Assembly (NCBI GenBank): GCA_015039465.1
Contig: MU130545.1
Location: forward strand, 124,001-188,000
Length of the DNA stretch: 64,000 nucleotides
Source: Phlegmacium glaucopus
Lineage: Eukaryota; Basidiomycota; Agaricomycetes; Agaricales; Cortinariaceae
Direction of reading: 5' to 3'
Positions within the stretch are counted from its first letter, which is position 1. Each line of letters starts with the position of its first letter. This document shows positions 1-11,478 of this stretch, in pieces. The translations under genes were made by a program, and so were the position numbers. The notes under the pieces were generated by a model. The model worked only from the letters and a program-made list of their open reading frames with translations, searched no databases and was not told the origin of the DNA.

Positions 1-450
1 AACCTCAACGGTCCACCTTAAATACATATCTACCGCGGCTATGCTAATCTACGAGTACATAACGTTATGTGTCAGTCATCATAGTGATGCGATATCGCGG
101 GATAACTACCTGGTTTTATGGAAGGTGTGGCTGATATATATTACCTGCGATCGCTTCTCTGTTTGTACACCAGGTAAATAAATAGCAAAGGGAGTAGAAA
201 AGAAGGTCGGTTGTCCAATCTAACCACTCCGGGTTATGCATGTAGGAACACTGAATAATAGCGTAGCAGGCTCTTGTTGTAGTCTGAATCTCAATGCCAT
301 CATGAGATTCAATCTCACTTATAAAACAAGCATACAACTGGCAATAGTAGCCTTGTAATCTGTAAGCAATACTGCACGCTTGAATAGCCCATTCTCGAAA
401 ATTTAACGTTATAAATATATAAAACTCACCGGTCAATGATCAAGTTACCT
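1..450. other. No identifiable gene
   Basis: A minus-strand frame is open over much of this stretch (116-436) but shows no recognisable domain, and its composition is ordinary for the AT-rich surroundings. I see no repeat or RNA gene here. Confidence 0.4.
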
Positions 451-454
451 TGGT

Positions 455-790
455 CACTACTGACCCAGTCGTGGAAAAAAGCCTTTGCAAAAAGTGGTCT
501 TCGGCCCCTTACAACAGGTTTGTTTCCGTAATTTCCGTGTCATTTATCGACGCGGTTGGTGTGAAGAGTGGCCTGTTATCCCCGCTTACTGGCGCCTGTG
601 GCGTCTACGTCACGATTGATCTCTTCAAATTCCGAATTTCCGACTTCGATATTTTTAGCGTTTAGAGCGTAACGATATGAAGACGCCTGTAAAATAATTT
701 TTTGTTAAATAATTACCAAGGTGGCCATTTATTTTCATTGACCGGTGAATGCCGCAGACCCTTTCTTAAAAAAAAGAAAATTACATATTT
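455..790. repeat. Diverged direct repeat, copy 1 (partner 2393-2785)
   Basis: The segment starting with the words for 'gacccagtcgtggaaaaaag' recurs near 2399, and both copies run on through a shared 'cctgttatc.ccgctta' part and a 'gtctacgtcacg' part to an A-rich end. The copies differ by many small indels. Neither contains a convincing gene; the open frame 450-665 is not kept in the partner. Confidence 0.7.
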
Positions 791-1084
791 ATTACATTCA
801 ATCATGCCTCTCTTGGGCCAACCAATTATCTATGACCTTAGGAAGATTAGTAAAACGCCACGGATAGACATTCCAGATGGACAATATCAACATAATGCAT
901 ATTGGCCACTACTCAGGCCACTTGCATCGAGGGGCGAAGAAGAAATCCATCTTGATGTGAACTTTATCATTTTCGGCTGATAACGAATTTTTCAACTGAT
1001 TACCTTTCTCCTCGCGCTGCGACGTTGTTTGATAGAAGTTTTCAAAGCACTTAGTAAGATGTGTTCTTGTGCATACAGTTTTGC

Positions 1085-1845
1085 AACGTAAGCCTTGAAT
1101 CGGATTAATCGCCTTGCTTTCTATTATTCTGTTTCTTGAGCTCTTGAGTTTTTTTTTCTGACTCCTGATGTCTAAAATATCTTTACTAACAAGTCCATAA
1201 TCATGATCCCCAACTCATCATTAATAATGGATGGCTTCGATATGGCACACTGGTATGTGCATTGATTCTGAGGTTCAATATTTCCGGTAGGTCCCACAGT
1301 GCTTACATATGGATCCTCGTCATCACCAACTCCCCCAAGTCATCTTTACTCCCCCCCATTGTCACCTGTGGCACTGGCAATATATGTTTCAGGTCTGGTA
1401 AAAGCGTTGATTTCGGATTTCCTCCGAGTCACCATCGCAACCTCCCCAAGTCATCTTTACGTCCTCCATTGTCACCTGTGGCACTGGCAATATATGTTTC
1501 AGGGTCTGGGCGTTGATTTCGAAAGCCTTGAATCAGATTAATCGCTTGCTTTCTATTAATCTGTTTCTTGAGCTCTTGTGTTGTTTTCCTGACTTTTGAC
1601 AAATCCATGATCATGATCCCCAACCCATTATTGATAATGACTCACTTCGATGTGGCACCCCCGGTATGTGAATTGATTTCGAGATTCAATATTTCCGGTA
1701 GATCCCATGCTTATTACATATGATCCTCCGAGTCATCATCGCCAACCTCCCCAAGTCATCTTTACGTCCTCCATCGTCACCTGTGGCACTGGCAATATAT
1801 GTTTCAGGTCTGGTAAAAAGCGTTGATTTCGGATTGCGAGGCATA
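1085..1845. repeat. Internal direct duplication with three copies of a 60-bp core
   Basis: About 1085-1430 is repeated at about 1525-1845. A core with 'ccccaagtcatctttac' followed by 'cacctgtggcactggcaata' occurs at about 1333, 1445 and 1750. Open frames over the core exist on both strands but are shifted between copies, so I treat it as non-coding repeat DNA. Confidence 0.7.
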
Positions 1846-2392
1846 GGTATACACTTATATACTAATTTTCAGGGTTGGTCGCACGAAGGGCTGCGTACTA
1901 GTACTAAAACCCACGGGCGGCCTACTAGGATTATGACTCTTTCATTATAATAAAACCCCCCGATGCGACCTTATCCCCGATTTAAGCGAGTTTCACAATT
2001 ATAGACAAGCATCCTAAAGATAATACATGACCGCCGGGAACAGCAAAAAAAAGGGGCAGTGTTGGGTATATATATGTAGGGGCATCGCCACAACATCATC
2101 GCCACTGCTGGACATAGATTGGATGGTGCCTGACCTCGACATCGTAACATCTAGTCAAAAGATACGGTTTTAGTAAGTAGTGGAAGACTTATACAGTTAT
2201 CTCTGGGGTTCATTCATACCGGGTGATCATCGATCGTTGGCAAACGACATTACGGGTAACCCTAACCCCATCCCAATCCCACCTGTGGGCCGAAGTCCGC
2301 ATATATATTAGTTGTGATTGTTGAGGGTATCCAGCTGAGAAGCAGCGTACGTGCATTGTTGGGATAGCATGAAGGTGAGGGGGGGGAAAGAA
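1846..2392. repeat. Diverged direct repeat, copy 1 (partner about 3715-4570)
   Basis: Shared landmarks in the same order are a 'ggtatacac' motif, a 'gatccccgatttaag'-like part, a 'cctgacctcgacatcgtaac'-like part and 'ctgagaagca.cgtacgtgca'. The partner copy is at about 3715-4570. No gene is evident in either copy. Confidence 0.65.
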
Positions 2393-2785
2393 ATATCGAC
2401 CCAGTCGTGGAAAAAAGCCTTTGCAAAAAGTGGTCTTACGGCAACTTCACAACAAGTTTGTTTCCTCACAACCCTCACCAATCTGTCGAAACCGCTTGAA
2501 GAGGCTCCGCATCGTCCTGGAGCGAAAATCCTGTGTATTCAGTAATTGGCGTGTCATTTGTCGACGCATTGAATAACGGGTTGTTGGTTGGTGTGAAAAG
2601 CAGCCTGTTATCTCCGCTTAAGCATCTGTGGCGTCTACGTCACGGTTTCAGATTCGGACTTCGCCGAAGTGTATATTTTTAGCGTATAGAGCCTGCTGTA
2701 ATGTACTTTCTGTTAAATAATTCCGAGACTGATCTCTGGTGAATGCCACAGACTCCTTTTTTTTGAAAAAAAAAATTGAAGTGAC
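2393..2785. repeat. Diverged direct repeat, copy 2 (partner 455-790)
   Basis: This is the second copy of the 455-790 segment. It carries an insertion after the 'gtggtctt' part and ends in an A/T-rich run just before a more GC-rich unique stretch. Confidence 0.65.
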
Positions 2786-2786
2786 A

Positions 2787-3209
2787 TCATGTTGATATGA
2801 GATGTTTCATCGGGGGGATTTTCCTCCATGCGTCGCCAGTAAAATAGAACCGCAAGAGAGGTTCAGGCCCCCCGGTGGCAGCAACGATTTCGGGTGGAAC
2901 ACCAGCGACAGGCGGTTCAACCGCGACGCCGATATTAAATATGTGGCCTATTTCGTGGGTGAACAGAGCGGAGGACCCAATACCGGTAACGAACTTTAGA
3001 AATTCCTGTCTCGCTGGGTTCTTGGGAGGCCTCTGACGGAGAGAATCGTACGTGAATAGAGCGGATAACTGCGGAATGGAGATGTTGATGTCAAGGTGGT
3101 TTTTCAGAGCCGAGACAGAACAGAGGAAGACAGACTGCGCGCTGGTTGTCTTGGTCCACGGGGAGGATGCAGTGTTGCCGAGCTCAGCTTCGGCTCGCTC
3201 CGGCTTCAA
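2787..3209 (-). CDS. Hypothetical protein, 140 aa, doubtful
   Basis: This open frame lies in an island clearly richer in G and C than the repeats on either side, which is why I list it. The predicted product has no domain I recognise, no signal peptide and no membrane segment. A short internal echo (SALFTYD and SALFTHE) suggests an old duplication or part of a larger gene. A rival plus-strand frame (3052-3279) is shorter. No upstream exon or promoter is evident. It may be a gene fragment carried by the surrounding duplications. Confidence 0.25.
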   Translation of the reverse strand: MKPERAEAELGNTASSPWTKTTSAQSVFLCSVSALKNHLDINISIPQLSALFTYDSLRQRPPKNPARQEFLKFVTGIGSSALFTHEIGHIFNIGVAVEPPVAGVPPEIVAATGGPEPLLRFYFTGDAWRKIPPMKHLIST

Positions 3210-3289
3210 TCAAGCTGTGGCTCGAATACCAAATTCGGAAACATGGGATTTTCTCTGTTTCCAGAGACATTTAATTTAAATTTCTAAAG

Positions 3290-5330
3290 ATACATTTATT
3301 GCTTCATTCTCTTACATGTAGGTGCTGTGCTACTTTGTTCTCCATCGGTTATAGTGAGTTGGTGGCCATTTCAATTATATGTGTGACATAGTCACGCATC
3401 AAGTTACCCATGTGACTAGTTGCGAGTAAAACTATTTGCAGTAATACATAGAAAGTCGATGAGAGGCTCTGATCTTTTTGTGGTACACTATATTAAAGTT
3501 CCATTAAACAAATATCTTGCTGGTTATATAGGACGATCTTTCTTTCAACTAAAAATTCCCATTTTCGGCTTGAGCTACTGATTGATCTAGCTCTGCTCGG
3601 CTGCTGGCTCGAGCTGAGCCGAGCGCAGCTCCGGCAACACTTGCAGAACAGTGATCCGTCACCGCGTTGTTGACACTGACAGAATTCGGCAATGCGTTTT
3701 TAGGTCTGTTGATTTCGAATTACGAGGTATAGGTATACATATTATTGATATTAGAGGGCTAGGAGAGATAATTTTTTTAAAAAAAACTCCGTTATACTGA
3801 TTTTCGAAGTTGTTGCATGAAGGATGGCGTATTACAGGCAAGGCAGCCCCTGGTAAAATCCCACTGATGCGACTTTATATAGTTCGATCCCCGATTTAAG
3901 TAGGTTCGCATTTATAGACTGAGCATCCCGAGAACGCCAAAGGCAGTGCCGGTTACGCAGATATACATACCGTCAGGGTTTTTTTCTTTGGGGTATTGGA
4001 CGGATCAGCTCTTGGAAATAACACTCCTAGTTCTCGTGTGCAATCGTTTACCAAGGTTTGTGTTGCCGTAAATCTTGTCCTGATTCATGTTGTGACAGCG
4101 GGAATGGAACACAGTGTGGGGAGCGACGACAGACAGAATGTTTTTTTTTTTTGGGGAAAGGAAAATGAGGTTTGGGGAGAAAGCAAGGAGATGGAAGTAG
4201 GTAGTTGTGGATCGGAGTTACTGCCACAGTAGTTCCGCCAGGGTAAAGTTGGCATCGCCACGACATCGCCACTGGACATACAACCACATGGATGGATGTG
4301 CCTGATCCTCGACATCGTAACGTCTAGTCAAAGACACAGATTTAGTGAGAACTGGAAGACTAATACGGGTTAGTTCATTCGTACATCCCACCAGTGATCA
4401 TTTGGCATAGACATTGACCTAATCCCACCCCAACTCCACACCTTGCGCAATACTTGAAAAGGTGGCAGGTTATTCTGGTCATGATTGTTGATACAGGGAA
4501 AGGGTATCCAACTGAGAAGCAGAGTACGTGCACTGTTGGGATAGCATGGAGGTGGGGTAAGAAATTAAACGATATAGCTGTGTATTGATTATTTTTCCCA
4601 CAATATTAGTTCCGAGTCTCGGTTCCGAATAGGGAAAAAGGACAGTGTGGTAGTCGTCAAGCATTCGCAAGAACATCATTAAATGTCGTTATTTTATTTC
4701 GTTATTCCGGTACGGAGTAGTTACGTACGGAATAGTACAGCTTCTATGAGAGGGCGTGGTTTGAACGATGGAAGGAGAGACGGACGAAATAAGTAAGTAA
4801 GTCGGGGTTCGATGTGAATATGTTGGGCGTTTACCGGGCGGCGGACATTCGATCGTTAGATGGCTGGGCACGGGTGAAAAATGAAAGCGTGGGCGGATAT
4901 GTGTGGCGTCGAACTAGCGGTCTGACCTTGTGGGGATGCGAGGAGAATGGATCGCCCAAAATATATTGGACCAGCGCCCGACGTACTGACAGAATGTCCA
5001 AACGGAAATAAATGGTCCGATGACATGCGAAAAAATCTCAGCAAAGCGGGTGGCATGCCATGTAGAGTGGAGATAAGGTATGAACCTAATTGGGCGATAA
5101 GCTAGTGGACGAAAAGAGAACAGAAGGAGTATCGATGGATTAGGGGACCCCGACTGGTTTAACTGGAAAGATGAGTAGTATCTATGTTGATTTAAGAGTA
5201 TTTGATGGGAAGAATGAGTCAGAGATGCAAGAAGAGCAGTGTAAGAGTGTGGATAAGACAAAGTGTTAAAAAAGCAATGATATAAATATAAATGGGTGAC
5301 TGGGGTCCTTGTTATTATGTTGACGTGATT
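3290..5330. other. Gene-poor stretch including repeat copy 3715-4570
   Basis: This holds the second copy of the 1846-2392 repeat (about 3715-4570) and otherwise AT-rich unique DNA. A long minus-strand open frame (4914-5486) overlaps the HMG gene's promoter and first exon; it has no recognisable content and I judge it spurious. Confidence 0.5.
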
Positions 5331-5350
5331 GAGTAGATATAAAGGGAGAA
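5331..5350 (+). promoter_or_regulatory. Likely TATA box of the HMG-box gene
   Basis: A 'gatataaaggga' sequence lies about 55-65 bases before the start codon at 5399. A C/T-rich stretch ('cttcttctttcactccccc') sits between them, typical of fungal transcription start regions. This is a sequence-only assignment. Confidence 0.45.
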
Positions 5351-5398
5351 CAATAAGCCCAAGGAACCTTATACAACTTCTTCTTTCACTCCCCCAAA

Positions 5399-7426
5399 AT
5401 GCCTGCGATACGACTATCTTCACGTAGACGGAAATCATCCCATGCCTTATGTCAGTTCTCTTTCCCCTATCTTCCCCTTTCAACAACTAATCAATATATA
5501 TACAACAGTCACTCCAGCTAAGCCAGGTATCTATGGCGTACTACAACAACGTCCAGTAACTTTCGCTCCAAACGTAACGCCTATCACATATGTAGAAACA
5601 GACGATGACGACTTTCTCTCCCCATCCTCTCCTTCCTGTTCAACCGATTTATCGCAAAATCATCATCAGACCTCAGCAGCACAAACGATATTCCCTCCAT
5701 CATCCACTCCAGCACCTCCTCCCGCACGTAAACGATGCCCGCCTGGTAAACGTCGTTCGCAAGGCTATATACCAAGACCCCCAAATGCCTTCATGCTGTT
5801 TCGTGCGGATTTTGTGCGACAGAAACATGTACCTGGGTCCATCGAGACGAACCACGGCTCTTTATCTAAAATTATCGGTTGGCTCACCCCATTCTCCCTC
5901 TTCTTCCCATCTGACTTATTCTTTTAGGTAACTGCTGGCGCCAACTCCCTCTTGAGGAGAAACGTATCTGGGAAATACGAGCAAAACAAGAAAAAGTCAA
6001 TCATAAAGCTCAATTTCCCGATTATAGATTCAGACCCGTACATAACAAGAATAAAAACAAGCTCAAATCTCCCTCTACCACCACTTCTTCCAACGCTACA
6101 GTCACATCCAGCTCGCCGTCTTCCAACAATAACCCTGATGGATCGACTCATGAAGAGGAAGAGAGGAGGTGTGAACAGGTTGCTCAGTTGTTGTTGGGAG
6201 GTATGAAAGGCGAGGAATTGGCTAGAGCCGTTAGAGATTTAGATCGTGTTAGACAAGTCCAAGTTTCCGCTTCACACCCAACCACATTCTCCGACACACA
6301 CCATACGTTCTCGCCTTCCTTGGCCATGCCCATCCCAACATCTCCTTTCAATAATTCATTCGCTTTCGGTGGAACTGGATATGGTATGAATTCCAACTCT
6401 GCCTTGGCATTACCTCCATCGGCATACCATCGCAGATCTTCTTCAGTCCCTTTACCTCTCCCCAACGCGTCCGATTTCTTTATGACTCACCCCTTCACTG
6501 ACTATTCGACTTCCGCTCCTCAGCCTGCCGACATGAACGGGATAACCCTACCTATCGTTCCATATATCTCCTCGCACACGCAAACCAGACCTTCTTCGCC
6601 GATCAACAACATATCTCGTCAACATCAGCAAAGAACACTACTCGGTTCTCGACGAGCCTCGAGTGCTCAACCAGGGTTTAGACGGTCGTGGGCTCTACCT
6701 TTCTATCCTACCACCAATGCCAACAATACCTATACTGGTAATAGCTTCACCAACACCGACTTCTCCGGATTCGATTGGTCAACCATGAATATGAATGTCA
6801 ACACGAATATTCCAGTGGAGAGAGATGAATCACCGTTGCCGGACGTAGATCCAGAGCTGTTCAATGGCTTTACATTTGAGGAGGGAGGTTCTTCTGCTGT
6901 TGCTTCTTCCCTTCCCTTATCCTCCTCCGTCTCCTCTTCCGCATCGTCCTCAACTTCCAACCGTGGTTCACCTTGGCTCGAAACTCCATCCCACTCGCAC
7001 TTAGCTATCGCCCCCCATGATTTACCACCTTTAGATGTCTCGTCTGATATCAATTGGCATGGTTCTCCTTCCGCTCTTTCTACCCAAGCACAACAAACAT
7101 TACTCTCATCCTCCTCAGCCTCATCATCGTCTACATTCCCTTCTCCTGCCTTGTCCTCCGTTTCTTCCATCCCTACAAATGGAAAAGATGCGACTCCCAC
7201 GGCTGGAATGTTCGATATTAACCTTGGATTAGGGGGTGAATATATGGATATGAATGGGATGGGAGCTGCTGATTACGGGTATGGGTATAACGATATGGGG
7301 ATGGGGTTTGGTGATATGGGGATGGAGTACAACAACATGTCGGTTCCAGGTCCCGGTGGTGGTAACGATATGGGTATGGATACGATGTGGAATGTTTCTG
7401 GACAAAGCCAAGCTCAACACGCTTGA
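5399..7426 (+). CDS. HMG-box transcription factor, 639 aa, three exons
   Basis: Predicted nuclear DNA-binding regulator of the basidiomycete HMG-box (MATA-HMG-like) group. My model has exons 5399-5450, 5509-5877 and 5928-7426, in frame throughout (1920 nt). The short first exon starts MPAIRLSSRRRKS, like many mushroom HMG proteins, and a 'ctaat' branch point precedes the first acceptor. The HMG box begins with YIPRPPNAFMLFR, about residues 107-119, runs into exon 2's end at SKIIG and continues in exon 3 with NCWRQLPLEEKRIWEIRAKQ. Exon 3 is rich in S, N and P with a Met/Gly-rich C-terminus. Family members control mating or development, but the sequence does not show which. No pheromone receptor or homeodomain gene lies nearby, so I would not call this a mating-type locus. 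A shorter start at 5442 is possible if the first intron is wrong. Confidence 0.88.
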
Positions 7427-7436
7427 TCGTCTTTTT

Positions 7437-7750
7437 CAAACATTGCTGTCATCCAGCTCAACTACATCACCCTCTTCTCCTGCCTTCTCTTCCGTTTCTG
7501 CTTCTGCAGCCGTCGGAAAAGATGCAACTCCTACTTTTGGAATATTCGATATTAACCTTGGTTAATTACATGGATATGAATGAGATGGGAGGCGATCACG
7601 GGTACAACGATATGGGGATGGCGCTTGGCGATATGGCGATGGGAGTACAACAACATCATCCGCTCAAGGTGCCGCCGCCATCGGCGGCGGTAACCATATA
7701 CGATGTGGAATGTTTTCTTCTCATTCTGCGACAAAGTCAAGCTTAACAAG
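7437..7750 (+). pseudogene. Tandem partial duplicate of the HMG gene's 3' end
   Basis: Directly after the HMG stop codon, the sequence repeats the last part of its coding region (about 7094-7430). The landmarks 'gaaaagatgc.actcc', 'ttcgatattaaccttgg' and the ATGGGGATGG-type Met/Gly repeats recur in order. The copy has deletions and an early in-frame stop ('ggttaatta'), so it cannot simply extend the protein. It probably arose by unequal exchange within the low-complexity tail and may now serve as 3' untranslated sequence. Confidence 0.85.
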
Positions 7751-8635
7751 CTCTGATCGAACTTTTTTGTTTTGTTTTGTTTTGATAGATGGATATACCC
7801 CCCTCTCTCACCCACCCTCCTTGCTTGCTTTATCTGTGGATGACTTGTACACACGGACCACCATCCACTCACCTCACTCTTTGATTTTGATTTATCTCTT
7901 TGTTTTAAAGAAACATTTTTTCATCAGTTATAAGTTCTTTATATCTCAACACCACTCCAAACTGTAGCCTTAGTATCTCTCGTTTTCTCTCTCTCTGTTT
8001 TGCTTTTTTCCGTCCCTTTTCTTAAACTGTAGCCTTTTTTTTGATATCCCACCCGTGTCTCCCATTGCGTTTTAGTCTCGTCCGGCTCGCTCCTCGTGTT
8101 GTTGATATATATTACACATATATCGATTACATAAAGATACCTTTGTTCTTTTTTTTGTGTGTATAGACCTGGTACCCTCAGTTGTTTTGTTTGATTTTAT
8201 ATTATAATATTATTAATGAATGCCTTGTTGCCAATAATTATTAAAAGAATACTTGACCTTCATTGTGTACGGTAAACTTTTTTCTTTTTTTGTGCTTGCC
8301 TTTGTTCAGTAGTTTGTAGTACAAAGGGTATATGATTTCGTGTTTTTAGAAATTGCTTGGCGTGATAGATTTAATGATCTCAACCCACATGCAAAACGAT
8401 CACGCCAAAAAGTTGTCCGTGTTTATCGGCAAACTTGTAATAAGGATATACAACAGCTGATTACAACCTCGCATGTGGGTTGCTAAGGGTAAGTAGCGAA
8501 TCAACAAGGATCCCCTATCCGCTGACGCTAACGCTACTTGTAAAAAAATATCATACGAATCATTTATTCATGTGACCCTTGAATCGATTTAGGGGGCCTT
8601 GGATACGATCATGGATCTCACGCTTTTTTTTTTTT
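7751..8635. other. AT-rich intergenic region
   Basis: T-rich and AT-rich DNA with no supported gene. Part of it is probably the 3' untranslated region and terminator of the HMG gene. An imperfect inverted repeat, 'caacccacatgc' near 8379 and 'gcatgtgggttg' near 8471, could form a hairpin. Confidence 0.45.
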
Positions 8636-8639
8636 TTGC

Positions 8640-8649
8640 AGTATAAAAC
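8640..8649 (+). promoter_or_regulatory. TATA-like element before the small secreted protein gene
   Basis: 'gtataaaact' follows a long T run and lies about 140 bases before the start codon at 8782. A 'tttttttccctag' sequence immediately before the ATG looks like a 3' splice site, so a 5'-untranslated intron may lie between. Confidence 0.4.
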
Positions 8650-8781
8650 TGGACCCATTGAACGCCTGGTAAAGATTTTTCTAAGCTGGTCTTCAAACTT
8701 ATTCAAAGGTAAACCTTCAACCCCCCAATCCATTATTACGGCAACGCAGATTTTGACTCGAAAAATCTTTTTTTCCCTAGG

Positions 8782-9075
8782 ATGCTTATTACTATCCCAT
8801 CTCTCGTACTCGCTGTATCTTTCCTTGCACAGGCCACCGTGCTCGCTGTACCCGTCCCACTCAACGACGGCGTATCAACAGACGTCCATGCGCGCTCAAC
8901 AGCTACCCAAGCATTCGTCACTCGTGGGTGGGGCGATCCAAAGGACCCCGCGACGTACCAAGCGCCAAAGTTGGACGTGTGGACGGACAAACATTTTCAT
9001 ACTAAATTCGCACAAAAAGACGCTGATGATAACGCGAAACGTTGGGCAGATCGCCCGAGATACGTGGCGGGATGA
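8782..9075 (+). CDS. Small secreted protein, 97 aa
   Basis: The predicted product starts with a classic signal peptide: MLITIPSLVLAVSFLAQATV, then an AVPVP cleavage zone near residues 22-26. The mature part is short, polar and charged, with a TRGWGDP segment and no cysteine, so it is not a disulfide-rich effector. I do not recognise the family. The single exon reads cleanly from ATG to TGA, and a TATA-like element lies upstream. Secretion is inferred from the signal sequence; the role is unknown. A short mature protein without cysteines could also be a peptide precursor. Confidence 0.65.
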   Translation: MLITIPSLVLAVSFLAQATVLAVPVPLNDGVSTDVHARSTATQAFVTRGWGDPKDPATYQAPKLDVWTDKHFHTKFAQKDADDNAKRWADRPRYVAG

Positions 9076-9323
9076 AAGATTTTTTTCACCCTCACTGACA
9101 CGGAAAGGATTTAACCTACTAGTACTACTACCTATCCTCCCTTCCCCCCCTCCCGGGTGGTTCAGATAGTTTACGGGATTATTTTTTTTTTCTCTCTTTG
9201 GAACCCATTAATTAATTAATTGGTTTTTTTGGGAAAAATGAGAGATGCCACTTTTTTTTTTCTCAATCCAAGTTTCGACAATCGCACTGATTTATTATGT
9301 TGTTTCTTCAGTTATTAGCCATG

Positions 9324-9423
9324 NNNNNNNNNNNNNNNNNNNNNNNNNNNNNNNNNNNNNNNNNNNNNNNNNNNNNNNNNNNNNNNNNNNNNNNNNNNNN
9401 NNNNNNNNNNNNNNNNNNNNNNN
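9324..9423. other. Assembly gap (100 N)
   Basis: Exactly 100 N residues, the usual size for a gap of unknown length. The open frame spanning it (9245-9508) has no meaning. Confidence 0.99.
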
Positions 9424-9518
9424 GGTAAAAATAAGAAGGCATTCTTCTATCAACGACGAACATCACTGCAGTTTCCTATATCTGCCTGCCGATTTGCCGG
9501 CTTGTTGAAAGTATTAGC

Positions 9519-9749
9519 GTGGGAAGGTTCTCGACCCAGGACGCTCTGTGTTCAGCCAATATCAATCCTATGATTGACTCTATCAGGAAACACGACTTTT
9601 CATATTTCTGCGATGGAAATATTGTCTTAATTGCGCCTCATGATCAATCACCGAACCACTATGTCACGTACCAGGCAGTACATAGAGGAAAAGCATTACA
9701 AAGGACGGGATTTGCTGGCGATGCACTTCTCGTATTCGCTACAAGCTAG
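9519..9749 (+). pseudogene. Probable BTB/POZ-domain gene remnant
   Basis: The translated segment FSYFCDGNIVLIAPHDQ followed by YQAVHRGKAL resembles the opening of mushroom BTB/POZ proteins, which usually have a 'FYFDDGNIVL..A....FRVHRG' pattern. Only the first third of such a domain is present; it then runs into unrelated residues and a stop. It begins 95 bases after the assembly gap, so upstream exons may be lost in the gap. I read it as a fragment. The family link rests on motif memory only. Confidence 0.45.
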
Positions 9750-10478
9750 CTTTCTTTCGTGGGAAGTTGTCGTTACTACTTCCTTGACATTTTTTCACCT
9801 TAAGTGAGGTTTTATATTCCATTGTGTAGACCTCTCAAAGATTGAATTGGAACATAAGACTAGACGGCGGCCTCTTTACCTCGTAGTATGCAGAGTGGTT
9901 ATAGAACCCGTTCGAACTTCGAGGTGATGTTGGGTTACCAAATGAATATGGGCATCATTATTGAAAAGTCCGTCGGTGTGGCTGATTGGTCTGGCGGGAT
10001 CTGGCGGGTCTGTCCCCGAGTCTGAAGACACACCTCGTGTGTTCTGTCACCCAAATAGCTTATTTCCACATCTATTATGCACCGTAGCCACATCAGAAAA
10101 ACTACCATAATCGTTTTATAATATCGTCTCCCAGGATTCCCAGTACTGAAAGCTATAACCCAAAGATTCATGGGATTAACCACCGGCAGCCATTTCTTGG
10201 AGTCTGTTGGCGCCTTTTGTGGCCAAGTATGTCGCCCCAGCCAACGCAAGGTCGTGTACGCTTGACTTTAGAGCCTCGGCATGATCGTAGGGAGGAGCTG
10301 CCTGATGATCGTGAGGAGGAGCGTGGGCAGACTGGCCAGTCGCGTCGGGATGAATCTAATAAAATTAGTCAGTTCGTGCGATGCAGTGCGATGGGAAAAT
10401 TACACACGTAGCGGGTAAACATGACCTGACCTTGACTGTCGTAAGACAGAGAACGAGGCTGAAAAGAAGTTCTTGAGT
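9750..10478. other. No supported gene
   Basis: Short open frames occur on both strands (such as 9935-10249 minus) but none has recognisable content or splice context. Confidence 0.4.
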
Positions 10479-10592
10479 CTAAGCGCAAAGACAATCAGTC
10501 TCGTCGAGACGTACAAGGTTCCCCATAGGTAAGGCAATGACGGTGACAGCTGTTACAAATATTCCAACGATAAGGGCTAGGAATGAATGCAT
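10479..10592 (-). CDS. Possible small secreted or lipidated peptide, 37 aa
   Basis: From an ATG at 10592 the frame reads MHSFLALIVGIFVTAVTVIA, a strong signal-peptide-like stretch, then a polar tail ending DCLCA before a TAG stop. The last four residues fit a loose CaaX pattern. Basidiomycete pheromone precursors end in CaaX but normally lack a signal peptide, so that reading is weak. A 'gtacgtc' donor-like site inside the tail means the true protein may be spliced and longer. I list it as possible only. Confidence 0.25.
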   Translation of the reverse strand: MHSFLALIVGIFVTAVTVIALPMGNLVRLDETDCLCA

Positions 10593-11053
10593 AATGAAAG
10601 GACGCGAATGTTTAAAGTGAAGTGTGTGTTGTTTAGTTGTGCAGTGCGTCCAGCGCGAAGTGAGAGAAACCAGCTGAGGAACTCCCATGCAAGACATCGA
10701 TTTTTGTACTAGTTAGTAGGCACAGACAGATAGCCGAAACGCCAGCATATGGGCCAAGTTCGGTTCAAATATGGTTCTAACTAACCCCGGAGTTTGGGTT
10801 CCAAACAGATCCTAAGATAACTAGTGTTGTTGCCATAGCCCCGGGCCCCGGCCCAGATTGAGCAGAAGCGATCGAGCTCAATTATAGCCAAATCTAAACG
10901 CTACACTTAGGAGTTGGAGTTGTGACAAGAGGGCAATGTGATTTCCTTACGATCTTCGTTTTGTCGAAGGGCCTCCGCCTGTTCGGGTCATACCCCGGAG
11001 CTGCTGGTTCCGAAAACCTTGTTGGGGCAAGTTTTTTTTCCCTCGATATATTA

Positions 11054-11478
11054 CAGCTAAATGCAAAACTCTAGGTGCATTCTCAAAATCCACTTTTGGC
11101 TGAACGCGCTGTTCTTCGATCACAAGTGGTGTGTGAACAGCAACCGACTCCACAGCTATGATGCAAGCCGTGGTGCAAGTGCACTAGAACTCTATCCGTC
11201 GCAGGGACATCCTCAAAACAAGTCGCTTTTGTGCTTCGGGAATGTAGTGGTAGGTCATGGTGGTTACAAGTCTGAAGGCAACTCGATACCACTAACGACT
11301 ACAACCTTCGGACCCTCCATTACAGTGGGGCCGTTGCTCCAGCTGCTCCACATGGAATACCGAAAAAGGACATTGGCGGGAGGTACAACCTCGGGCTTGC
11401 ACCAAATGCAGCTGTTTGTACAAACACAAGCGCATGTGGTGGAATCTGAGAATGCACCTAGGGTTATGCATTCAGCTG
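11054..11478. mobile_element. Miniature inverted-repeat transposon, TA-flanked, copy 1
   Basis: The left end CAGCTAAATGCAAAACTCTA is matched by the reverse complement of the right end (CAGCTGAATGCATAACCCTA). Inverted similarity extends about 35 bases. Both ends abut TA, as in Tc1/mariner-type insertions. At 425 bp it is almost the same length as the copy at 52193-52616 (424 bp), which shares its terminal sequence. Open frames across it (such as 11061-11573) are incidental. No transposase is encoded, so it is non-autonomous. Confidence 0.85.

Noticed and set aside
4914..5486. 190-residue open frame on the minus strand
   Set aside because: It overlaps the promoter and first exons of the HMG gene, has composition typical of antisense AT-rich DNA and contains no recognisable domain.
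6730..7200. 156-residue minus-strand frame inside the HMG gene
   Set aside because: It is the antisense of the Ser/Pro-rich exon 3; acidic low-complexity shadow frames are expected there.
5399..7426. Mating-type locus
   Set aside because: An HMG-box gene alone is not enough in basidiomycetes; no homeodomain pair, pheromone receptor or convincing pheromone gene is nearby.
10479..10592. Lipopeptide pheromone precursor (CLCA end)
   Set aside because: The N-terminal half is a strong hydrophobic signal-like segment, which such precursors lack, and the terminal motif is only a loose CaaX match; kept only as a low-confidence peptide.
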